64,000 nt of DNA from positions 186,001-250,000 of the forward strand of contig NZ_FOQI01000002.1 in NCBI RefSeq assembly GCF_900113705.1, in the 5' to 3' direction. The translations under genes and the position numbers were made by a program. Below, one piece after another: positions 26,685 to 37,191 of this stretch. Source of the DNA: Collimonas sp. OK307 (GTDB taxonomy: Bacteria; Pseudomonadota; Gammaproteobacteria; Burkholderiales; Burkholderiaceae_D). Within the stretch, counting starts at the first letter, position 1, and every line of letters starts with the position of its first letter. The notes beneath the pieces are model-generated. The model made no database searches and was not told the origin of the DNA. It saw only the letters and a list, made by a program, of their open reading frames with translations.

Positions 26685-26974
26685 TCAGGCCGGAACCAGC
26701 TCTATCTTGATTTTCTTTCCCAGTGCCGCCCCGCGCCAGCTAGCGTAGTTAGTGTCAGGCTGGTGTCGCTTTCATCCAATAGGCGATTCAGCGCAGCACA
26801 ACTGGTATGCATCTTACTGGCCAGCGCAGTCTTGGTCATTTTTTGCCCCTTCATTTCGCGCGCAATTTGCCATGCAATCACACGTTTAACGGCCACAGCC
26901 GTTACGCCTTGCAACGTTGCGTCTTCTGCAAGGAAATCATCGAAACTGCTGCCGATATGCTTTCTGCTCATCAT
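26685..26974 (-). pseudogene. HTH antitoxin (HigA-like), frameshifted near the end
   Basis: The frame from ATG 26974 gives HIGSSFDDFLAEDATL, then an XRE-type helix-turn-helix (KTALASKMHTSCAALNRLLDE), as in antitoxins paired with RelE/HigB toxins. It runs into a premature stop at 26702. One frame over, the sequence continues GKKIKIELVPA and stops at 26685-26687, which is the tail expected of this family. A single-base change within the G/C-rich stretch around 26717-26735 would restore it. Its start overlaps the stop of the toxin remnant (TAATG). Confidence 0.75.
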
Positions 26975-27087
26975 TAGCCCCTCATTTTTTTCTTGCGGTT
27001 GCCCGCTGTTTTTAAATCGTCTTTTGGTGCGGCCTGAGACTTTTTAATAAAGCCATGCAACAGCACCATGACATGTTCGTCCAGAGT
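26974..27087 (-). pseudogene. C-terminal remnant of a RelE/HigB-type toxin
   Basis: 37 codons ending at a TAA that overlaps the antitoxin ATG. The peptide includes HVMVLLHGFIKKSQAAPKDD and RKKKMRG, the usual end of Gp49/RelE-like toxins encoded directly before such antitoxins. The frame is closed upstream at the end of the RES gene, so the N-terminal two thirds are gone. The Xre-RES module now occupies that place. Confidence 0.7.
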
Positions 27088-27092
27088 GGACC

Positions 27093-27569
27093 TTAACCCA
27101 TTCTTGGGTCATAAAGCCATTTCCGAAGTTTGGTTGCCGTGATGCCTTTGGCATCTGCATGCAACGGATTAATCAGGACGTTTTGTTCCTCAGGAACAAT
27201 GACAGACGGCACCAGCAGCAAGGCAGAAACACCACTGGCAGCCCAGGCATCGCCAGCGTCAAGACTTACCCTGCCTGTTGGAAGGGCATCCCATCCGACT
27301 GGCGCGCTTGTCGCCGTTAGCTGTACGGCCGCTTTCCATGCGACGTCAGGGATCTCGATGCGTACCAGGTAGCGATTTAACGGTAGCCCGGCAGACTTCA
27401 CATGGACAAATGTTTCCAGGCAAGCCAGAGCAATGTTTTCTGCACAGTAAAATAAGGCAGTTCCGGGGCGATTCCAGCGCCCGCCGGTGACCTTCGCACC
27501 GGCGCCAGTCAGGTCGTCAGCAGTATAGTCAGGCGTGTCGGCAGCAATGCGCCACACCACCCGACTCAA
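27093..27569 (-). CDS. RES-domain toxin (NAD+-degrading type)
   Basis: 158 residues if TTG at 27569 is the start; that TTG overlaps the antitoxin stop as TTGA. RES features are VVWRIAADTP, GGRWNRPGTALFYCAENIALACLETF (conserved Arg and Glu) and VSALLLVPSVIVPEEQNVLINP near the end. RES toxins paired with Xre/ParS-type antitoxins deplete NAD+ by phosphorolysis or hydrolysis (MbcT and related). The antitoxin gene comes first, as in known members. The frame is intact. Confidence 0.85.
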   Translation of the reverse strand: MSRVVWRIAADTPDYTADDLTGAGAKVTGGRWNRPGTALFYCAENIALACLETFVHVKSAGLPLNRYLVRIEIPDVAWKAAVQLTATSAPVGWDALPTGRVSLDAGDAWAASGVSALLLVPSVIVPEEQNVLINPLHADAKGITATKLRKWLYDPRMG

Positions 27570-28078
27570 GCGTAGGCTCCGCTTTGCATCGTGGCCAGAA
27601 GGTTGGAAACCAGTTTTTGACCTTCCATGGTGTCCATGTAACTCGCCGGACATTCACCGCCTAAGGCGGGAATCGGTTCTTCCAGCCAGTGCGCAACCCA
27701 TTTTGCGGCATCGAATCCTTCCGGGTTGCCGGATTGCTCTACCATTGCCTGCACCTGGCCGATCAAATTGGACATGCCGACCACACGCTCGCTATCTTCC
27801 GCGGAAAGCTCTTCATCCCTGCTCGCCTTGCGATTGACGGTGGCCGTTGACAGCCTCAGGAACTTGAAAATCCTCTCCTGGGGCGTATCCATCATACGCA
27901 CCATGTCTTTTACCTCAACGGCGCGCACACCTTGCCGGATCAATCTCACGCGAGAAGCCGGGGTAGAGCCATACACGTTACGAAAGTCTGTCAGCGAAAT
28001 CAAGCCGGACTCGGCGGCAAACGCCGTTGCCCGATGTGCTTTTTTGGCTTGAGAGCGTTTCTCAGTTGAAATTGTCAT
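27566..28078 (-). CDS. Xre/MbcA/ParS-family antitoxin
   Basis: 170 residues. The N-terminal helix-turn-helix part includes DFRNVYGSTPASRVRLIRQG, followed by the C-terminal toxin-binding domain with NPEGFDAAKWVAHWLEEP and PASYMDTMEGQKLVSN. AAAGGAG lies upstream of ATG 28078. It would neutralise the RES toxin encoded in the overlapping next gene and repress the operon. The module looks complete. Confidence 0.85.
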   Translation of the reverse strand: MTISTEKRSQAKKAHRATAFAAESGLISLTDFRNVYGSTPASRVRLIRQGVRAVEVKDMVRMMDTPQERIFKFLRLSTATVNRKASRDEELSAEDSERVVGMSNLIGQVQAMVEQSGNPEGFDAAKWVAHWLEEPIPALGGECPASYMDTMEGQKLVSNLLATMQSGAYA

Positions 28079-28551
28079 AGCACGCTCCTTTGAGCAATTA
28101 TATTAGATCAAATGAGCATGAAAGCCAAGGGCTAGATTCTTCATCGCCGCTATGTGAGCGGTATGGCCCACAGACGTTAAGGCAATCGCCGATTGAACTA
28201 TGCCGCTGGCTTTGTCGAGCAGAGCGTCGATTCTGACGAAGGGCAACAGAGGCTCAAATTGATGGGGAGAGCTGTGCATTTTTTTGCCGGTTATTTTTCC
28301 GCTGTAGATTTATTCCAAGTAATTGATTTTTATGAATTTTAAAATAATAGATAGCGAAAATTTAGAGTTATTTTGCCGATTATTTTTCCACTAAATTTTC
28401 CGCCAGTATTTCCGGTTAACAGAGTCCTGTAATACCAGTCGAATTCAAATCTCCAAGCCACTGATTGTCGGTAGGCGTTTGGTCAGCGCCGTCTGTGTCT
28501 GACGTCGAATTGCTCGATGATGGCGTCACACCGCTGGGAAGCGGCGTGTTT
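28079..28551. other. AT-rich intergenic region with a direct repeat
   Basis: No supported gene. It has the Xre-RES promoter at its left end, a diverged 22-bp direct repeat (separate entry), and at the right end DNA that may be the tail of the IS66 remnant. Confidence 0.5.
28282..28392. repeat. 22-bp direct repeat, 89 bp apart
   Basis: Units 28282-28303 and 28371-28392 share TTTTGCCG-N-TTATTTTTCC-N-CT with two mismatches. The DNA between and around them is very AT-rich. Confidence 0.6.
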
Positions 28552-28611
28552 TCAGGCGGAGGTAATCTGCGCGGCGTAATGCCAGGGTAGGAAGTCCTCG
28601 ACTCGGTTGGC
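28552..28611 (-). mobile_element. IS66-type transposase C-terminal scrap
   Basis: On the minus strand, 19 codons read ANRVEDFLPWHYAAQITSA and a stop, matching the C-terminal end of IS66 TnpC transposases (…LLPW…). The frame is closed immediately upstream at the stop of the SymE-like gene. No other IS66 part is visible, so this is a junction relic. Confidence 0.5.
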
Positions 28612-28854
28612 CTATTCGCCGGTAATCATAAGACAGCCGCTCATAATTCTGACGCGTAACGAAGAATGAGGCGTAAAGCCTGCTCGCTCGAGTCCCGCAC
28701 CTTGCAGTCGTATCCAGAAAATCTCGGGATCATCCTCCTGATAAAAGGACACGGTGAGTCGTTCCTGAATATTCGTGGCGAATTTGCTGATTGCTTCGGA
28801 ACAGTCTGGAGCAGATGTCGCGGATTCTGTAGGTCGTGTATGGATGTTTGTCAC
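28612..28854 (-). CDS. SymE-like toxin
   Basis: 80 residues from GTG 28854, chosen because GGTAAAGGAG stands 6 bases before it; a longer frame to ATG 28959 has no such site. The C-terminal half, ERLTVSFYQED…FWIRLQGAGLERAGF…RVRIMSGCLMITGE, matches the AbrB-fold domain of SymE proteins (known family: SOS-induced RNA cleavage or nucleoid-binding toxin, silenced by antisense RNA SymR). An antisense RNA could arise from the plus strand around 28855-28960, but I see no clear promoter or terminator for it. The last codons abut the IS66 scrap. Confidence 0.75.
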   Translation of the reverse strand: MTNIHTRPTESATSAPDCSEAISKFATNIQERLTVSFYQEDDPEIFWIRLQGAGLERAGFTPHSSLRVRIMSGCLMITGE

Positions 28855-28990
28855 AAGGAACTCCTTTACCATTGTCTGAAGTCGGGGCGAACAATCGGCA
28901 ACTCCGTGGAGACGGCAAGGCTCAAGATAAAACTTTCGCAAAGCAGCCTTGTGAGACATTCAACTGCTCAGAACCCGCGCCGCCAAAAAG

Positions 28991-29048
28991 TGTCGATTAG
29001 TCTACAACGTAACATGTGACGATTAGTCCGTGTCCGATTAGTCTACAA
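28991..29048. promoter_or_regulatory. three direct repeats before the HTH regulator gene
   Basis: CGATTAGTC occurs at 28994, 29020 and 29035. The first and third are extended to TGT(C)CGATTAGTCTACAA. The second contains GAC-GATT-AGTC, similar in plan to the C-boxes bound by restriction-modification controller proteins. They end 18 bp before the GTG start at 29066, so they are probably the operator of that regulator. Confidence 0.6.
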
Positions 29049-29065
29049 AATGGGTTAATGCTTAT

Positions 29066-29278
29066 GTGAAAACATTATCCATACGCTTCGGTGAACGCAT
29101 AAGAGAACTGAGGAAAGAGCGAGCTCTTTCTCAAGAGGGATTTGCCGACATGTGTGGTTTTGACCGTACGTATATCAGCGGTATTGAAAGAGGGGTGCGC
29201 AATCCCTCTTTGTCTGCGATAGAGGCTTTAGCTATGGCATTGAGTGTCACAGTGGCGGAGCTTTTTAGCGGACTTTAG
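29066..29278 (+). CDS. XRE-family regulator, C-protein-like
   Basis: 70 residues, a single helix-turn-helix domain: RIRELRKERALSQEGFADMCG…DRTYISGIERGVRNPSL…IEALAMALSVTVAELF. This size and the RTYIS-GIERG-RNPSL pattern are those of controller (C) proteins and similar small repressors of restriction-modification and mobile loci. The start is GTG. Three repeats lie just upstream. It is followed 142 bp later by the NERD nuclease-helicase gene on the same strand. Confidence 0.82.
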   Translation: MKTLSIRFGERIRELRKERALSQEGFADMCGFDRTYISGIERGVRNPSLSAIEALAMALSVTVAELFSGL

Positions 29279-29420
29279 CGTTGCCAAATCACGTCAATCC
29301 AGCCCTTCCTTCCACTGCGATCATCTCGAATTGCCAGTTCTCTTTTGAAGAACATCTACTTGGCGTGTCAATTCTGCAATAACACGAGTAATATGGACGT
29401 TACCAAAAGGAAACGTTTAT

Positions 29421-31262
29421 ATGGCGACACTCATTCCGGCAATAGGCTCCTGTTCCTCCAGAATGACTTCTGGCGAAAGGCGATTCGCGCTCCGGCTCGA
29501 AGAAAAGCTGGAGACTGATTACCTGTGCTGGTATGACGTTTCCATAGGAGAGCGAACCAAGCATCCGGATTTTGTCGTATTTCATCCAAGTCGCGGATTG
29601 TTGGTGCTCGAAGTCAAAGACTGGAAACTCGACACCATACAAAGTATCGATAAACAAAATGCCAGCATCCTCACCGGCCAAGGACTAAAGCATGTATTGA
29701 ATCCGCTTGTACAGGCCCGTCAATACATGTTCGCAGTAACAAATTTATTCGAACGAGATCCACAGTTGATATGGCCCAGTGGATCGTTGAAGGGAAAACC
29801 TTCATTCCCATACGGTCACGGCGTAGTGCTGACCAACATCAGTCGCAAGCAATTCGATAGCACCGATATCGGCGAAGTGATTCCCCCCCATCTGGTCATT
29901 TGCCAAGACGAGATGACCGAGAGTGTTGACGTCGAGTCGTTTCAAAAACGTCTTTGGGAAATGTTCCCGATCAAATTCACCAGACGACTCTCGCTGCCGC
30001 AGATTGATCGCATTCGTTGGCATATGTTTCCGGAAATCCGCATTCCGGCGCAGCAAGATATGTTTGAGGATGCCGGACAGAAAATGACTGAAATTCCAGA
30101 CTTGCTGCAAGTCATGGATCTGCAGCAGGAGCAACTAGCTCGGAGCCTTGGCGAAGGTCATCGAGTCATTCATGGTGTGGCGGGATCAGGGAAAACGCTG
30201 ATATTGGGCTATCGAGCGGAACACCTTGCCAAGCTATGTCAACGTCCGATCTTGGTCCTTTGCTATAACAAGACTCTGGCTACAAAACTTGGCAGCATGA
30301 TCGAGGCCAAAGGATTGCAAGACAAGGTTAACGTGGTTAACTTCCACGCCTGGTGCGTTCGCCAACTAAATGCATATAACGTCGGGACGCCACCTCAGAA
30401 CTCAAATAAGACTAATTTCTTCGACGCTTGCGTTGAAAAGCTCATTCAATCCGTCGACAACAAACTTATCCCGTCTGCCCAATATGATGCGGTATTGATC
30501 GATGAAGGTCACGATTTCAAGCCTGAGTGGTTCAAGCTAGTGGTGCAGATGATCCATCCGGACTCAAATTCATTATTGGTGCTTTACGACGATGCGCAGT
30601 CGATTTATGGGGGTAAGAAGAAACTCCGGTTTTCTTTCTCCAGCGTTGGTGTGCAGGCGCAAGGACGCACCACCATCCTCAAATTAAACTACAGAAACAC
30701 GGCTGAAATTTTGTCTGTCGCACGAGCCTTTGCCGACGATTTGCTATCGCAAAACGATGCTGAAGACGATCAAGCGCCAACCCTTCTCCCTATGAGCACC
30801 GGCCGCCGAGGGCCCAAGCCGTTGTTGATCAAGCTCCCATCGCTAAAGGAAGAGGCGGACTATCTCGCGGAGAGACTGGCTGAAGCAAACAGGACTGGAA
30901 CCGCATGGAACGACATTGCGATTATTTGCAGACACTATTCCACCGGTAACCCACTTATAGAGAGCTTGAATCGAAGGAACATCCCATTTGAATCGCAACT
31001 GGGCAAAAGCCATCCCTACAATCCAACGCATAACAGCGTCAAGCTCATCACTATGCATAGCAGTAAAGGGCTCGAATTTCCGATGGTCTGTATTCCTAGC
31101 CTTGGCGCGGAAATCATCGCGGATGAAGATTTGCAAGATGAAGCGCGCTTGGTCTACGTTGCGATGACTCGGGCAACACATGAGTTAATCATGACGCATG
31201 GAGAGCAGACTTTGTTTGTTGAGAAAATGCAGAAGGCGATGCAGACATTGCTTTCTTTATGA
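29421..31262 (+). CDS. NERD-domain nuclease fused to UvrD-like helicase
   Basis: 613 residues. An N-terminal NERD domain (residues 1-130) has TSGERRFALRLEEKL and the nuclease core HPDFVVFHPSRGLLVLEVKD with the D…ExK active site. An SF1 helicase follows: Walker A HGVAGSGKTLILGYRA near 255, Walker B YDAVLIDEGHDF, LYDDAQSIYG, LKLNYRNTAEIL, and motifs V/VI in LITMHSSKGLEFP and RLVYVAMTRATHEL. All key residues are intact. Proteins with this plan include the Nhi-type anti-phage nuclease-helicases. AAAAGGAA precedes the ATG. Setting and architecture suggest nucleic-acid-targeting defence. Confidence 0.85.
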   Translation: MATLIPAIGSCSSRMTSGERRFALRLEEKLETDYLCWYDVSIGERTKHPDFVVFHPSRGLLVLEVKDWKLDTIQSIDKQNASILTGQGLKHVLNPLVQARQYMFAVTNLFERDPQLIWPSGSLKGKPSFPYGHGVVLTNISRKQFDSTDIGEVIPPHLVICQDEMTESVDVESFQKRLWEMFPIKFTRRLSLPQIDRIRWHMFPEIRIPAQQDMFEDAGQKMTEIPDLLQVMDLQQEQLARSLGEGHRVIHGVAGSGKTLILGYRAEHLAKLCQRPILVLCYNKTLATKLGSMIEAKGLQDKVNVVNFHAWCVRQLNAYNVGTPPQNSNKTNFFDACVEKLIQSVDNKLIPSAQYDAVLIDEGHDFKPEWFKLVVQMIHPDSNSLLVLYDDAQSIYGGKKKLRFSFSSVGVQAQGRTTILKLNYRNTAEILSVARAFADDLLSQNDAEDDQAPTLLPMSTGRRGPKPLLIKLPSLKEEADYLAERLAEANRTGTAWNDIAIICRHYSTGNPLIESLNRRNIPFESQLGKSHPYNPTHNSVKLITMHSSKGLEFPMVCIPSLGAEIIADEDLQDEARLVYVAMTRATHELIMTHGEQTLFVEKMQKAMQTLLSL

Positions 31263-31747
31263 ACGCTCTGAATTAACGGTTTGCATTTTGGTTTTTTGCT
31301 CTGTCTGGCTTGGCCGGCTCCCCGAGATCAGTACGACAGCTTCAGCCAGCTTGAAATCTGCTCTGGCGACCAATCTTCGGTCGCCGGCTTCCTCGCTTCC
31401 ACTCCCTTGAGTCCAACATTGACGACAGAGGGAAATACTTTGGTCGCCTGGCTCACTTTCATGCCGCCTTACCCAATAGATCCGGCAATGGTAACCAGTT
31501 CAACAGCAAGTCCGGCACCTTTGTGGATGTTGGTCTGGGCGCATTTGCCGGGGAGCTCGTCTTCGTTGGCGCGGAACGAACCCAGTACATCATTTTTTCA
31601 AGTCTGAATCCCTTTAGATCGTGCAAGCCGATCAAATGGCACAAAAGAAATTGTGCCATTCATCATCATTTTTGATACTTATCGGCAAAATGTTGCATAA
31701 ATTCAATTGCCTTAAGATAATATATAGAAAATTATCAAGAATGAAAA
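31263..31747. other. 485-bp region without a supported gene
   Basis: Several frames are open here on both strands (a 108-codon plus frame at 31281, a 66-codon minus frame to 31659), but none has a ribosome site plus a recognisable product. One plus frame reads SKSGTFVDVGLGAFAGELVF without a start. It may be gene debris. AT content rises towards 31747. Confidence 0.4.
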
Positions 31748-32587
31748 ATGATCGTGGCGTTCGAACTCGAAAAACTTTATAGCCGTCGCAAAGATATCCA
31801 CGAAAAATTCGGTGGACAGCAGCAAGGCGGAATCGCGACGCCGGCGAACGCGCCTTATATCTTTCTTTTTACGAGCGAAGCTGGCGAACAGCACGGCTAC
31901 CGTGACGGCTATGACGAAAACGGCTTGTTCATCTATACGGGTGAAGGACAAACTGGCCCCATGCAGTTCCTCAGGGGAAATCGTGCGATCCGCGACCATA
32001 TCAAAGATGGGAAAGAGCTACTTCTCTTTTCCTCTACAAAGAAAAGTGGGATCTACAGATTCAAAGGACCGTTTTTGTGCGCGGGATGCAGCGACGAAAT
32101 GGTCGGACCAGACACAGAGGGCAATCCGAGGAAATTAATACAATTTCACTTAACTCCATCATCAGTGCTAACGGCACATCTCCAAGATGAATCAAGTGAA
32201 CTCGTAACGCATGAAAATCTCAGTCTAGATGAGATGAGGAAGCGTGCTTACGCCGCCGTTGAAAACAAAGTATGCACTGCACCGGTGGTTTCAAAAAGAA
32301 ACTTATACAAACGAAGCGAAGACGTCAAAGCGTACGTTTTAGCCCGTGCTAAAGGTATTTGCGAATCATGCGGGAAGACGGCGCCATTCTTAAATAAAGA
32401 CGGGAAGTCGTATTTGGAAGCACATCACATTCGCCAACTGTCAGATGACGGATTAGACATTCCTTCTTGGATCGCAGCAATCTGTCCAAACTGCCATCGT
32501 GAGATTCATCATGGACGGGATGGGGCGATAAAAAATCAAATCCTGCTGACCCAAATCAATAGCTTTGAAAATTCACTAATTTGTTGA
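31748..32587 (+). CDS. SRA-like/HNH endonuclease, type IV restriction candidate
   Basis: 279 residues. The first ~130 residues (YIFLFTSEAGEQHGYRDGY, FIYTGEGQTGPMQFLRGNRA) resemble the SRA/PUA-like modified-base-binding domain of ScoMcrA-type proteins. The C-terminus is an HNH nuclease: GICESCGKTAPF, LEAHHIRQLSDDGLD, ICPNCHREIHHG, with zinc cysteines (CxxC, CPNC) and catalytic His. This pairing is typical of endonucleases that cut DNA carrying modified bases. It lies 485 bp after the NERD helicase on the same strand. Confidence 0.8.
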   Translation: MIVAFELEKLYSRRKDIHEKFGGQQQGGIATPANAPYIFLFTSEAGEQHGYRDGYDENGLFIYTGEGQTGPMQFLRGNRAIRDHIKDGKELLLFSSTKKSGIYRFKGPFLCAGCSDEMVGPDTEGNPRKLIQFHLTPSSVLTAHLQDESSELVTHENLSLDEMRKRAYAAVENKVCTAPVVSKRNLYKRSEDVKAYVLARAKGICESCGKTAPFLNKDGKSYLEAHHIRQLSDDGLDIPSWIAAICPNCHREIHHGRDGAIKNQILLTQINSFENSLIC

Positions 32588-32808
32588 TGTAGCCGCTCTA
32601 TAGCCAAAAGTACCTGTCGCACGCGACGAGCGCCTGACTGGAAGTTTGCCGGGATGTATTGGGTACATCGCCGGCGCCGTGAAGCCACCGTCACTGCCGG
32701 CGCAAGCATCCGTCGCAATCGAAACGGATAGTGGCCATGGACGCGTGATTCCCCGCATGCATGGCCACCATCTTGATTGCAGCCGTGGCGTTCACGGCGT
32801 GATGCTGA
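32588..32808. other. boundary of accessory block 1 and the gyrB side
   Basis: 221 bp, no gene seen. Confidence 0.4.
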
Positions 32809-33186
32809 TTACTTAGGTGTAGCTTCTTTCACATCGGTCTTGGCGACAGGCGCGTCGGCCTTTGCCTTGGCAACAGGCGCCTTGACGTCTGCCTTGACTG
32901 CCGGCGCTTCGGCCTTTTCTTTTGCGGCAGGCTCTTTTGCTTCCGACTTTACTACGGCTTTCGCCTTGGCTTTTACAGCCTTGTGGTGCGCCTTGGTTGT
33001 CGCGGTCTTGACCTTGGCTTCAGTACCAGCGGCCTTTGCTTCCGTCTTTGCATCAGTCTTGACTGCCTGGGTAGTGGTAGCAGTGACTGCGGCAGCCGGT
33101 GCGACTGGAGCAACTGGTGCAGTGCCTTGGGCGAAAACAGATGTAGCAAACAAGCCAGCGATCAGAGTAGCGATTAATTTGTTCAT
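32809..33186 (-). CDS. exported Ala/Lys-rich protein
   Basis: 125 residues. A Sec signal (MNKLIATLIAGLFATSVFA) is followed by a low-complexity tail made almost only of Ala, Lys, Val, Thr, Glu and Pro with heptad-like KAEA/KADV repeats, resembling histone H1 or the C-terminal tails of nucleoid proteins. AAAGG precedes the ATG. It is likely disordered and basic in the periplasm. The function is unknown. Similar small exported proteins are frequent in Oxalobacteraceae as far as I recall. Confidence 0.75.
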   Translation of the reverse strand: MNKLIATLIAGLFATSVFAQGTAPVAPVAPAAAVTATTTQAVKTDAKTEAKAAGTEAKVKTATTKAHHKAVKAKAKAVVKSEAKEPAAKEKAEAPAVKADVKAPVAKAKADAPVAKTDVKEATPK

Positions 33187-33381
33187 TTGTGTACCTTTAC
33201 GTTATCTTGATTACCCCGGGTAATTCCTGAGGACTTGAGCAATTAACGAGTGCTGCTAAGGGATTGTTGACGCACATTACACACGGTTACAACTATGTAC
33301 ATGAAGCGCCAAAACGATCCGATCGCACGTTCAACTCCACCAACGTATGCACCGGGTATTCCACAACAGCGCACTGAAATC
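33187..33381. other. intergenic region left of the gyrB terminator
   Basis: Contains the promoter of the Ala/Lys-rich protein gene. No gene is seen. Confidence 0.4.
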
Positions 33382-33413
33382 AAAAAGGCCAACCCGCAGA
33401 GGTTGGCCTTTTT
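33382..33413. terminator. bidirectional terminator downstream of gyrB
   Basis: 13-bp stem (AAAAAGGCCAACC with GGTTGGCCTTTTT) around a 6-base loop, with A and T runs on both ends. It lies 75 bp after the gyrB stop on the minus strand. Confidence 0.85.
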
Positions 33414-33487
33414 GATATACGTGTCCGGTCCTAAAATAGGTTGTCACTAACTTGGCACAGCTTTCACTTTCCGTGGCACCCGACAAA

Positions 33488-35989
<2,502 letters not shown>

Positions 35990-36037
35990 TTACTTCGGAA
36001 CTACATATATTGGGGCTGAATGTTACTTTTGCAAGTA

Positions 36038-36075
36038 AACAGGGCGGAACCGCACAACGCGTTCCGCCCTGTTTC
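36038..36075 (-). terminator. hairpin between dnaN and gyrB
   Basis: Perfect 14-bp arms, 36038-36051 and 36062-36075, loop of 10. It begins 10 bp after the dnaN stop on the minus strand and is followed by TTTACTTG, a weak T-run, so termination is probably partial. Confidence 0.7.
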
Positions 36076-36084
36076 TTTAGCGAA

Positions 36085-37191
36085 TTAAATCCGCATTGGC
36101 ATGACTACGTACTTGAAATCGGCGTTTTCCGGCACGGTAATCAGTGCTGAGGAATTGGCGTCGCCGAGGGCGATGTTGACGTTGTCGCCTTTCAGGTTGT
36201 TGAGTACGTCGAGCAGGTAGGTGACGTTGAAGCCGATGTCGACGCTATCGCCGCCGTAATCGATTTCGAGTTCTTCAATCGCTTCTTCCTGGTCGGCATT
36301 GGTCGAGCTGATCTTGAGGCTGCCCGGGGTGACTACCCAACGCACGCCCTTGAACTTGTCGCTGGTCATGATGGCGGCGCGTTGCAGGGAGCGCAGCAAC
36401 TGGTCGCGGCTGATGGTGAAGTCGTTCTTGTAACCCTTCGGCACCACGCGGGTGTAGTCGGGGAACTTGCCTTCTACCAGCTTGGAGATCAGTTCGATAT
36501 CGGCGAACGACAGCTTGACCTGGTTGTTGGCGATTTCGAGTTGGACCGGTTCGTCGGTTTCTTCCAGCAGGCGCTGCAGTTCGATGATGGTCTTGCGCGG
36601 GATGATGACTTCCTGGCGCGCAAATTCCTGCTCGGTGGCTACCTGGCAAAACGCCAAGCGGTGGCCATCGGTGGCGACAGCTATAACGTTCTTGCCATCG
36701 AGTACCAGCAACAGACCGTTCAGGTAATAGCGGATGTCTTGCTGGGCCATCGAGAAATGGACCATGTTGAACAAATGCTTGAGGGTCTTTTGCGGCAGGG
36801 TGACGGTGGCGTTGTAATGATCTGCCTGGGCTACCGTCGGGAATTCTTCGGCGGCCAGTGTTTGCAGTGCAAAACGGGATTTGCCGGATTGCACAGTCAT
36901 GCGTTTGTTACTGAGAGTCAGCGAGACTTCGCCGGTATCCGGCAGGGCGCGCAGAATATCGAGCAGCTTACGCGCTGCAACGGTCGTTGCTGCAACTTCG
37001 CTGCCGCTACCGACCTTGGCGTTGGTGGTGATTTGCACTTCGATGTCGGTCGACAGGAAAGAGACCTTTTCGCCGTCTTTGCGAATGAGGATATTGGCCA
37101 GAATCGGCAATGTGTGCCGACGCTCGACAATACCGCTCACGATCTGCAGTGGCCGGAGAAGGGTATCTCGGTTGGTTTTGACCAATTGCAT
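36085..37191 (-). CDS. dnaN: DNA polymerase III beta subunit (sliding clamp)
   Basis: 368 residues, normal length, with three clamp domains. It starts MQLVKTNRDTLLRPLQIVSG with ERRHTLPILANIL and ends YVVMPMRI, as in bacterial clamps. It forms a dimeric ring holding polymerase III on DNA. AAGGATATAGCT precedes the ATG. It lies 305 bp downstream of dnaA, and the gap contains DnaA boxes. Confidence 0.98.
   Translation of the reverse strand: MQLVKTNRDTLLRPLQIVSGIVERRHTLPILANILIRKDGEKVSFLSTDIEVQITTNAKVGSGSEVAATTVAARKLLDILRALPDTGEVSLTLSNKRMTVQSGKSRFALQTLAAEEFPTVAQADHYNATVTLPQKTLKHLFNMVHFSMAQQDIRYYLNGLLLVLDGKNVIAVATDGHRLAFCQVATEQEFARQEVIIPRKTIIELQRLLEETDEPVQLEIANNQVKLSFADIELISKLVEGKFPDYTRVVPKGYKNDFTISRDQLLRSLQRAAIMTSDKFKGVRWVVTPGSLKISSTNADQEEAIEELEIDYGGDSVDIGFNVTYLLDVLNNLKGDNVNIALGDANSSALITVPENADFKYVVMPMRI

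Noticed and set aside
28991-29048. Short CRISPR-like array
   Set aside because: Only three 9-bp repeats with uneven spacing; better read as operator repeats.
31281-31607. 108-codon frame in the island
   Set aside because: No ribosome site, no family resemblance, Pro/Ser-rich random look.
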